Source of the DNA: Rossellomorea marisflavi
GTDB lineage: Bacteria; Bacillota; Bacilli; Bacillales; Bacillaceae_B
Length of the DNA: 64,000 nucleotides
Direction: 5' to 3'
Assembly (NCBI GenBank): GCA_003667865.1
Contig: CP033051.1
Coordinates: forward strand, 817,501-881,500
Numbering within the stretch: the stretch's first letter is position 1; each line of letters opens with the position of its first letter. A program made the position numbers and the translations under genes. The notes below the pieces were generated by a model. The model saw nothing but the letters and a program-made list of their open reading frames with translations, searched no databases and was not told the origin of the DNA. Shown here one piece after another: positions 23,611-30,567 of the stretch.

Positions 23611-24066
23611 TCAATATTGTAACGTATTTCTTCTATTAATATATAAACGTAACCAATAAGAGATTATAGGAAATGTAAGAATTGTTTTACTCCACAAATT
23701 AGAAGTTATGTTTGAAGATGAAAACTTCATATTATTCCTCTTCACAACAGCTAGTTTTCCAATAATATCTTCCTCACAAACTGGATCATCAAATCCAAGG
23801 TTCGTATCACCCTTAAATAGATAATAATGTTTTCTCTGTATCGTTTCAGTCTGAATAAAGCGGTGAGCGACTAACTGTCCTCTTTGAGATTTAAATAGAA
23901 CAACGTCCCCTTTCTTTAAACTCGAAGGATCACAACTCGTAAATGTGCAAATATCCCCCTCTCTTATAAATGGATACATACTAGTTCCATCTGCAGGTAG
24001 TTCTATTTCGTCGTACTTTTTTAAAACTTTTGCAATAAGGTCAGTTGTTTTATTATTAATTTCCAT
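23611..24066 (-). CDS. S26B signal-peptidase-like protein (SipW type)
   Basis: This protein of about 151 residues has the Ser/His dyad of S26B peptidases: Ser29 in DGTSMYPF and His68 in QLVAHRF (family S26A would have Lys). Box FKGDTNLGFDDPV is also conserved. A C-terminal hydrophobic segment (TILTFPIISYWLRLYI) may anchor it. The ATG at 24066 is preferred to GTG 24081; either way it overlaps the PqqD-like gene. By context it may cut a leader or an exported peptide of the second RiPP set; the substrate is unknown. Confidence 0.8.
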   Translation of the reverse strand: MEINNKTTDLIAKVLKKYDEIELPADGTSMYPFIREGDICTFTSCDPSSLKKGDVVLFKSQRGQLVAHRFIQTETIQRKHYYLFKGDTNLGFDDPVCEEDIIGKLAVVKRNNMKFSSSNITSNLWSKTILTFPIISYWLRLYINRRNTLQY

Positions 24067-24325
24067 ATTGCACCAAACCACATTGAATAAGTTCTGTCAG
24101 AAATCCCTCAATTTCTTCAATATGTACTTGTTGTCCATCTGTAGCATACTCTTGACGAATTGACTCTATCAAAGATCTTGTTGAATGAGGCTTTTGAAGA
24201 AGAGTCCAACAGAATCCGCCTACTTCATTTAATCTTGTTACTGTGAAATGATCTGTATTTAGCACAATCCACTCATCATCCAATTGTGACGTCTCGTAAT
24301 TACTACTTTGAACATATTGCTTCAT
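24056..24325 (-). CDS. PqqD-like peptide-binding protein (second copy)
   Basis: This protein of about 89 residues has the PqqD fold pattern: a short beta part (EWIVLNTDHFTVTRLNEVGGFCWTLL) and then helices ending with a TELIQCGLVQYG motif. Such proteins hold the leader peptide of RiPP precursors. The ATG at 24325 overlaps the kinase stop codon (TAATG), indicating coupled translation; the TTG at 24343 is less likely. It differs from the canonical lasso B1 (26616-26903), lacking its KYYNLGEIGGDIW core. Confidence 0.75.
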   Translation of the reverse strand: MKQYVQSSNYETSQLDDEWIVLNTDHFTVTRLNEVGGFCWTLLQKPHSTRSLIESIRQEYATDGQQVHIEEIEGFLTELIQCGLVQYGN

Positions 24326-25107
24326 TAAGATATCAACTCCCAAAATGTATTGTTTTTTTGAAAATGCAAATTATAAACAGGAACAGTTTTTACAAGCTGG
24401 TTCAATAGTGAGAAAATTTGTTTTGTTCCTTCTTTATCATGTGACCAGAAAAACACTTTATCTACTAATTCAAGAAGTGCATCTGACTGTTTGAGCCTCT
24501 TTCTACTGTTTGTGAGAGATTGCTGTAACAGTTGAATACTTCCCAACGTGCTCTTTTCTATTAGTTTGGAAGTCTCTAACTCGCTTCTAAAAGGAGATGT
24601 AAAGACCGTAATGCTCCCAGGTGTTATTTTTAAAAGTGTTGCCTCATCTGATAACAACTCTCTTGGGGCTGAAAATTTAGCGGCAGTTGACTTCCCTGCT
24701 CCAGAATGCCCTGAAAATATATGTGCTTTACCTTCTTCGAGTACACAAGAGGAATGAAGCAGTAACCCCCAGTTGTTATGTACAATAAAAGAGCTATAAA
24801 GGTTCATTAAAGCATGCTTTAATGCTAGTTCATTGTGAGCAAATAAACGAGCTTCCTTAAAATTTACATCTACATTTATCACATAATCAGCACGACTGAA
24901 TTGAATACTTCCTTGATGTCTAGTAATCTTCACATCATAGTTTACGAATGGAATTCCATAATCCATTTCAATATGAATGAACAAATCTGGATCTCTATAT
25001 TCTACTAAAGGAACGAATTGAAAATTTTCTTTGAGCATATGTAACTCTGAGCCAACTAAATTTATTTGTAACTGATGCTCTCCAACTTTAACTCTGAATT
25101 GCTGCAT
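24325..25107 (-). CDS. HPr-kinase-like P-loop protein (second copy)
   Basis: This 260-residue protein has Walker A GHSGAGKST at residues 133-141 and LLSDEATLL about 15 residues later, the layout of HprK-like kinases. HSSCVLEEGKAHIFSGHSG is typical of the RiPP-associated branch. It is shorter than the lasso kinase at 29346-30305 and only loosely similar. It heads an operon with the PqqD-like and S26B genes. The likely role is phosphorylation of a peptide; the substrate is not known. Confidence 0.8.
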   Translation of the reverse strand: MQQFRVKVGEHQLQINLVGSELHMLKENFQFVPLVEYRDPDLFIHIEMDYGIPFVNYDVKITRHQGSIQFSRADYVINVDVNFKEARLFAHNELALKHALMNLYSSFIVHNNWGLLLHSSCVLEEGKAHIFSGHSGAGKSTAAKFSAPRELLSDEATLLKITPGSITVFTSPFRSELETSKLIEKSTLGSIQLLQQSLTNSRKRLKQSDALLELVDKVFFWSHDKEGTKQIFSLLNQLVKTVPVYNLHFQKNNTFWELIS

Positions 25108-25220
25108 AATAGGCTCCTTAGAATTTATTAGAGTTCAATGATTTTGAGCACTGACCTCACTACTTTCTATTTCTTTTTGATTATGGCCTTTTAAATTCTC
25201 TCTTTCAATTATACATTTCT

Positions 25221-25253
25221 ACTATAATGGTTTTTGTGTTCTTCAAAAAGAAC
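25221..25253 (-). promoter_or_regulatory. SinR-type operator and -10 for the second kinase operon
   Basis: Palindrome GTTCTTCAAAAAGAAC (25238-25253), 11-bp gap, then -10 TATAGT on the minus strand (25221-25226). A 0A-like box TTGGCGAA lies just upstream at 25260-25267. Confidence 0.7.
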
Positions 25254-25379
25254 AAATAATTGGCGAAAATTCTGAAAATTTAATTTAAACTAGGAATAAC
25301 TAAAGATGCTATCATTCCTTCAATTTTAGTAGACTTTGTTGAAACAGTAGACTACCTATATAAAATCTGAGGTCATCTA

Positions 25380-26552
25380 TTAGGAAGATATGCTTGGTTG
25401 CTTTAATTTTCTCTTAAGCCAAAGAAAAGGTCGTAACGGAAAGTATAGAAAATGTAGCCTTTTTGGGAGTGTTAATGTTTCTGCATCTTCAGGAAATGGG
25501 TAGAACAAGCTTAGTAGGTAATAGATTTTTTGCTGCCAAGACATAATTGAAAGAATGTAGTGACTATGATATCTAGCTATATATACAGGGACTGGATCGG
25601 TATGTAAATTGACCATATTTTCAAAGTAGAATACTGTTTTTTGAGCCAGATTTATTCCTCTACTTTTACCAGATAAATTGACTAAATGATCTGGCATTAC
25701 TGACTTGAATAATGTTAATGTGAGTTGTAACGTTTGAGCAGAAATTGGTAGGAAATGGTTTGTTTTAATAAGATGACGAACTAGCTTCCAATCCAATTCC
25801 ATCTTGAGTAATTGGTTTATATCCAACAACCAGCGTAAACGGGACCATGCATGGCGAGCACCATGTGATATTAAAAAGAAAAATAAGTCTTCTCTTCCTA
25901 GCATGTATAAAGGATTACCTGTAAAGTTACTTACACTTCTTCTTTCCCAAAGTTCATTAAATGTGGGCTCTTTTCCAGGTCCAGGATTGAGTCTCCAATG
26001 TACTTCTACCTTGATTCCCTTTTTATGATGAAAATAGGTAACATGATGGTGACGCCATTTCCAATCATTAAGTACAGTTTTAATGTAGTCATCCTTAACA
26101 TAACCTTGTTCCTTTAATAATGCTTCTGCTTCTTCTAGACTCTGTAAAGGTACCATAACATCTAGATCCGAAGATGTACGTAAAGAAATATCTCCGTATA
26201 ATTCTTTAGCTAAGACTGGTCCCTTTAACATAAGTAAGGGTATCCTATTCTCAGAAAATAATTTTCCTATTATATTCATCTCTCCACTTAAATGAAGCAT
26301 GTTGAAAGTATTTTGTTTATACAGCCTTTCTAATGAATCTATAATATGGTCAGGTATATATTCTTGGTTTAAAGATATTCTTGGGTATATATATGAATAA
26401 AGACGATGATGTAAAGTAAGTTCAAAAAATAGAGTCCAATCTATCTCTAAAGATTCTATGTTTAGTTGTTTCCCATTAACTATATCAATCAATAAGTTAA
26501 ACTCTTTAGATACATTATCCATACAAAGACTACTTTGTCTTTGCTTATGCAT
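25380..26552 (-). CDS. NTP_transf_5 family nucleotidyltransferase (lasso tailoring candidate)
   Basis: This protein of about 390 residues has LLMLKGPVLAKELYGDISL then RTSSDLDVMVPLQS, with the metal-binding DLD pair, and the downstream EVHWRLNPGPG motif of the family. The start at ATG 26552 follows AAGGTG by 7 nt; an ATG at 26576 has no ribosome site. The gene follows the B1 gene after 39 bp, in one operon. In the pseudomycoidin cluster a homologous protein adds sugar to the phosphorylated C-terminal Ser, so the same role is inferred here. Confidence 0.85.
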   Translation of the reverse strand: MHKQRQSSLCMDNVSKEFNLLIDIVNGKQLNIESLEIDWTLFFELTLHHRLYSYIYPRISLNQEYIPDHIIDSLERLYKQNTFNMLHLSGEMNIIGKLFSENRIPLLMLKGPVLAKELYGDISLRTSSDLDVMVPLQSLEEAEALLKEQGYVKDDYIKTVLNDWKWRHHHVTYFHHKKGIKVEVHWRLNPGPGKEPTFNELWERRSVSNFTGNPLYMLGREDLFFFLISHGARHAWSRLRWLLDINQLLKMELDWKLVRHLIKTNHFLPISAQTLQLTLTLFKSVMPDHLVNLSGKSRGINLAQKTVFYFENMVNLHTDPVPVYIARYHSHYILSIMSWQQKIYYLLSLFYPFPEDAETLTLPKRLHFLYFPLRPFLWLKRKLKQPSISS

Positions 26553-26615
26553 GCTCTCACACCTTTTCTTAGACATCTATTCTACTAATACACCTAGACT
26601 CTTAGCTCAGAAATT

Positions 26616-26903
26616 TCACTTTAATACCACTAAGCCTTCTTCAACTAAGCTATTAATAAAATTTAAAACTTGTTCCTCACACTGTGATTGATCTATTTCA
26701 TAGCTTATTAGCAATTCCGTAACGATATCCAAGATTGATCTCTTAGAATCTATATAGCCCCATATATCTCCACCTATTTCACCTAAGTTATAATATTTTC
26801 CCTTTTCTATGCTCAACATAACCTTTTCACCATTCATATCACTAACAATATTACCTTCAGTCTTTTCAACAACACTAGATAACAATACTTGATTAGTAAT
26901 CAT
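26616..26903 (-). CDS. Lasso peptide leader-binding protein B1 (PqqD-like)
   Basis: This 95-residue protein has the hallmark KYYNLGEIGGDIWGYID at about residues 36-52, the canonical core of split B1 proteins. B1 binds the YxxPxL part of the lasso leader and delivers it to the B2 protease. It is not adjacent to B2 but begins a separate small operon with a nucleotidyltransferase, under its own operator. Confidence 0.88.
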   Translation of the reverse strand: MITNQVLLSSVVEKTEGNIVSDMNGEKVMLSIEKGKYYNLGEIGGDIWGYIDSKRSILDIVTELLISYEIDQSQCEEQVLNFINSLVEEGLVVLK

Positions 26904-26944
26904 AGAAATTATTACACCCTCTCCACTTCAATAAAGTACATATT

Positions 26945-26960
26945 GTTCTTTTTAGCGAAC
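26945..26960 (-). promoter_or_regulatory. SinR-type operator before the B1 gene
   Basis: GTTCTTTTTAGCGAAC, with one mismatch in the right half. At the standard 11-bp gap the minus strand reads TATTGA, a weak -10. Confidence 0.55.
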
Positions 26961-27059
26961 ATCTTTAGTTAAAATATACACTTTTTTTGGTGGATTGTCT
27001 ATTATAATTATATATATTGAACTTGAAATATTTTTAAGGTATTAGTCAAGAACGTCTTA

Positions 27060-28868
27060 TCAAACTGCTGTAGCCTTAATTTGATTCCCAAGGAGTTCAC
27101 TAAACAAACCTTTTTTATGCTTAGCAAGAACGTCAAACTCTCCTGACTGCACAATTGCACCATCATCTAACACGATAACTTGATCCGCATTGCGAATTGT
27201 AGACAATCTATGTGCTATTACGATAACAGTCATCTTTCCTTTAAGTAACTCAATGGCTTCTTTAATCTTGGTTTCATTTACTGTATCAAGTGCACTAGTT
27301 GCTTCGTCTAGTATTAAGATAGTTGGTTTCTTTAGAATAGCTCTCGCCAATACAAGTCTCTGACGTTCTCCACCAGATAGTCTAACACCGCGGTCACCAA
27401 TAACTGTATCCATGCCCTGAGGCAGCCTTCTGACAAATTCCGCAGCAGAGGAAAATTCCATAGCTTCCCACATATCGTCATCACTTGCATCCGGATTAAT
27501 CATGCTTAGATTCTCTTTTATTGTTCCATGGAAAAGAAATGGATCCTGTGGTACATAACTAATAGAGCTTCTTAGTGCTAATAAATCTTGGTCTGTTACT
27601 TCCTTCCCATCAATTAATATTTTTCCAGATACAGGTTTAAGTAATCCCATTACTATATCTATTAATGTGCTTTTTCCTGCTCCTGACCTACCAACAATTG
27701 CTGTCATTTTATTCGCTGGAACCTTTAAGTTAATATCCTTTAATATATCTTCCTCTTGATTTTGATTATATTTAAAATAAATATGAGAACACTCTAATTC
27801 TTTCTGAAAATCTACTCGTTTATAACTTTTTCCCTTCACGTCTATCAATCCATTTAAATCAAGGGATTTTTCACATTCCTCTTTAAGTTCAAATATTTTA
27901 TTTACAGCGGGCATAGATGCTGCAATATTTTCTAAGCTTGCTTGGATACCAGTAAATCGCGGCCATAAACGTGAGAATATCATGATTACAATTAACAATG
28001 AAGGGCCCTGACTTTGAAATAATTTAAAAGATATATATATGAAGCCTGCAATCATTATGGTTGAGAATAACTTATATAAGAGCTTAGAATTACTTCTAAT
28101 CTTAGCACTCATGTATCTTTCTGAGGCAGCTCTCTCAGACCACTCTGTTAGCCAACGGTAGCGTGATGACTCTAATAGGTTACTTTTTATATCTTTAATA
28201 CCATTAAAATGATCAGACATTCCAGCAAGATAGCTTTGTGAAAGCTCATTCATAGCGTTCCCTAGTACTCTAGAACGTTTAATGAAACTCCTAGATAGAA
28301 AGGCTATTAATAAACCACAAGCTAAGACAAATAGTACCATTTTAAATGAAATTAACATTGCTAAGATAACTTGAATCCCAGTAAATACAATAGAAGCAAA
28401 CAACTGTAATAATAAAAACGTGCTATTGGTGACTCTGCCAAGTTCAGTGGTTAAAGAATTGATAAGATCAGATTTTCTTTGTCTAATGAAGAAGCTCCAG
28501 TTTGCCTTTAATAAGGCTTTGTAAACCTCTAACCTTATGTGATTAATAAACCCTGTATAAATCCTTATTTCTCTCAATCCTAAATTTCTTGAAATCAGAC
28601 TTTGCCCGATTACGATGAACAGGTATATACCCAGTATAATCAGTAATGCCTGCTCTTGTGGAATTTGCTGCAATTGATTAAACAAGTGTAATCCAGGGAC
28701 TTCACTTACTGACACATCAATAATTCCAATGATACTTAATAGAGGAATTAGCATAATAATACCAATCCCCTCTAATAGTCCCATAAACATACTACCCAAA
28801 AGATTTAAATACAAAATTTTCCCAGAATATGAATGCAACTGTTTTAGAAAATATAATAAAGGTCCCAT
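27060..28868 (-). CDS. Lasso peptide ABC exporter / immunity protein D
   Basis: This 602-residue fused ABC transporter has membrane helices in about residues 15-300, Walker A GRSGAGKST, signature LSGGERQR and Walker B ILILDEATSALD. It lies 14 bp after B2 in the lasso operon. D proteins export the mature peptide and protect the producer. It has no peptidase domain, as expected when B2 removes the leader. Confidence 0.9.
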   Translation of the reverse strand: MGPLLYFLKQLHSYSGKILYLNLLGSMFMGLLEGIGIIMLIPLLSIIGIIDVSVSEVPGLHLFNQLQQIPQEQALLIILGIYLFIVIGQSLISRNLGLREIRIYTGFINHIRLEVYKALLKANWSFFIRQRKSDLINSLTTELGRVTNSTFLLLQLFASIVFTGIQVILAMLISFKMVLFVLACGLLIAFLSRSFIKRSRVLGNAMNELSQSYLAGMSDHFNGIKDIKSNLLESSRYRWLTEWSERAASERYMSAKIRSNSKLLYKLFSTIMIAGFIYISFKLFQSQGPSLLIVIMIFSRLWPRFTGIQASLENIAASMPAVNKIFELKEECEKSLDLNGLIDVKGKSYKRVDFQKELECSHIYFKYNQNQEEDILKDINLKVPANKMTAIVGRSGAGKSTLIDIVMGLLKPVSGKILIDGKEVTDQDLLALRSSISYVPQDPFLFHGTIKENLSMINPDASDDDMWEAMEFSSAAEFVRRLPQGMDTVIGDRGVRLSGGERQRLVLARAILKKPTILILDEATSALDTVNETKIKEAIELLKGKMTVIVIAHRLSTIRNADQVIVLDDGAIVQSGEFDVLAKHKKGLFSELLGNQIKATAV

Positions 28869-28882
28869 TTCCCCATCACTTT

Positions 28883-29341
28883 CTATTTATTAGATACGTG
28901 CATACTTGAAAACTTTCCTGTTACCGTAAACCTATGCATCTCTTCATAACCTGTCACATAATTCGTGCCACTCCGTAACCAAGCATGGGCAATCATTTTT
29001 CCAGCTTCATCCTTACATGTACCTAAATAAAGAGTACTTTCTATCCCCCGCTTATTTAACATCATCATAGCAGCCATTGCCCTTACTAAACATTTACTCT
29101 CCCAAAATGTATATTTACTTGCTATTCTAATAACATGACGAATTCTCTTTAATTTAATTAATTGTTCCACTGAGATATCTTCATTAGATTCACTCATGTA
29201 TACACCGAGTGACGGTGCAATCTTAGAGAAGGGTCTAGTAATAAGTTTTAATCTAGCCAATCCTAAATAGTAAAAGGATTCTATTAAAAAGCAGACCGTT
29301 TCGTAATCTAAATTTACTAATATTTTAGCTTTCCTTATCAT
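28883..29341 (-). CDS. Lasso leader peptidase B2 (transglutaminase-like)
   Basis: This protein of about 152 residues has the Cys of the catalytic triad in WESKCLVRAMA (Cys84) and the His in AHAWLRSG (His119). GIESTLYLG between them is the family signature. The ATG at 29341 is used because GGGTGAACTT precedes it; the TTG at 29353 would overlap the kinase gene. It cuts the leader from the precursor in the cytosol. Confidence 0.92.
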   Translation of the reverse strand: MIRKAKILVNLDYETVCFLIESFYYLGLARLKLITRPFSKIAPSLGVYMSESNEDISVEQLIKLKRIRHVIRIASKYTFWESKCLVRAMAAMMMLNKRGIESTLYLGTCKDEAGKMIAHAWLRSGTNYVTGYEEMHRFTVTGKFSSMHVSNK

Positions 29342-29345
29342 AAGT

Positions 29346-30305
29346 TCACCCAATAGCAGCTGTTTTTTTCATTTTATTATTTAGGGTTAAAGATGCTTTC
29401 TGATTAATAGTTTCTAATATCTCTTCTACAATTTGGTATGCTGAAAAACCTTCTATAGGTCTAGAAATCTGATAAAGAGGTAGATTAGAAGCTAGTGAAG
29501 CTGACTTCCTAAAATGCCATTCTGTCAACTTTAACTTGGGTATAAGAAATTGACGATACGTATGTTGAAATAGCTTCTGTAACTGTTCTAATCCTTGTAG
29601 AGGTCGAAAAGTAACTGGTCCTGAGCTCATCTTTACTAGCTCAAAGATTCCGTCTAGTGGCATAGGTTCTGAGCAATATTGATCCATAACTGGAATGCAA
29701 AACTTATCTTCTCTACCATAAATAGGGCGGAAAGTAGTGTTATTCAGACCAAATTTGTCAAGACTTTGTTGCCACAGCTTTTGTTGAGGATAAGAGGGGA
29801 TTACCTGTGGATTTTGTTCATTCTTTTTAAAGGATAAAGCAATGACATCATCACTAAGAAGGCTGTATCCTCTTTCCATAAAAGCAGAAGCTAGTGTAGA
29901 TTTCCCAGCCCCAGAGTCCCCAACGATGGCATAGGCTTTATTATCTATAACAACTGCACTACCGTGTAGGATATAGGTACCTCGTTGCAGTAGCAATGTA
30001 CCGAAGCAAGATCCGAGCAAGTATAAACGGACAATATCTTCATTTGCATTTTCAAATGGGGAAACTAGAATTTCTTTCCCATCTATTATCCTGAAGACTC
30101 CTACATCAGGTATCAGAAATGAAACCATGTTTGCTTCTGCTATAAAATCGTAGGGATTTCCTATATAAAAAGTTTTTAAACTTTGATCAACCTTTATATT
30201 AATATCAAAAGATGAAATATCTTCTGTTTTATTGATGAGTTCCGGCAAGAAAATGTCACTCTTAACTCTTAATCCGAATGCTTCAAAAACACCATTGTTA
30301 ACCAT
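29346..30305 (-). CDS. Lasso peptide kinase (HPr-kinase-like)
   Basis: This 319-residue protein has Walker A GDSGAGKST at residues 129-137 and LLSDDVIAL at about 149-157, the HprK-like layout without a full HprK phosphatase module. In paeninodin- and pseudomycoidin-type clusters this kinase phosphorylates the side chain of the C-terminal Ser of the precursor. The precursor next to it does end in Ser, which fits. It follows the precursor gene after a hairpin. Confidence 0.9.
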   Translation of the reverse strand: MVNNGVFEAFGLRVKSDIFLPELINKTEDISSFDINIKVDQSLKTFYIGNPYDFIAEANMVSFLIPDVGVFRIIDGKEILVSPFENANEDIVRLYLLGSCFGTLLLQRGTYILHGSAVVIDNKAYAIVGDSGAGKSTLASAFMERGYSLLSDDVIALSFKKNEQNPQVIPSYPQQKLWQQSLDKFGLNNTTFRPIYGREDKFCIPVMDQYCSEPMPLDGIFELVKMSSGPVTFRPLQGLEQLQKLFQHTYRQFLIPKLKLTEWHFRKSASLASNLPLYQISRPIEGFSAYQIVEEILETINQKASLTLNNKMKKTAAIG

Positions 30306-30339
30306 ACTATTTCACTCCACTTTTCTCTTGATACATTAG

Positions 30340-30366
30340 GAGCCCCTATGCGAAGCATAAGAGCCC
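30340..30366 (-). other. Stable hairpin directly after the lasso precursor gene
   Basis: GAGCCCCTATGC (30340-30351) and GCATAAGAGCCC (30355-30366) pair along 12 bp, with three G-U pairs in the minus-strand RNA and a 3-nt loop. No T-run follows. It probably protects the precursor mRNA or lowers readthrough into the enzymes. Confidence 0.75.
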
Positions 30367-30390
30367 ATAACTAATTATGAGACCTAAATA

Positions 30391-30552
30391 CTAGCTTTCG
30401 TGATGTGGTACTAGCTTACCATCAGGCTTTCTACGCGTTTGATCACCATTATAAGCCTCATCATGTTCCGGTTCATCATAAGAAGCAGCTGCTGTCATAT
30501 TTACATTAAGAATTTCTAACTCCGGCATAGACCATACTTTTCTTGCTGTCAT
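30391..30552 (-). CDS. Lasso peptide precursor A, 53 residues
   Basis: The gene begins with an ATG 8-9 nt after a strong Shine-Dalgarno (GGGAGGTGAG), 15 bp after the cyclase gene. The leader contains WSMPEL, equivalent to the YxxPxL site bound by B1, and ends NVNMTA with Thr at -2. The core would start AASYDEPEHDEAYNG: Ala1 can close on Glu8, the only acid in positions 7-9, to give an 8-residue ring. The tail is long (24 residues), contains TRRKPDGK and ends PHHES, with a C-terminal Ser suited to the kinase. A core of 32 residues is long for this class. Too short for many gene finders. Confidence 0.85.
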   Translation of the reverse strand: MTARKVWSMPELEILNVNMTAAASYDEPEHDEAYNGDQTRRKPDGKLVPHHES

Positions 30553-30567
30553 TTATCTCACCTCCCT

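Noticed and set aside
24056..26903. PQQ cofactor biosynthesis, from the two PqqD-like genes
   Set aside because: No pqqA, B, C, E or F-like gene is present; PqqD-like domains are common leader binders in RiPP clusters.
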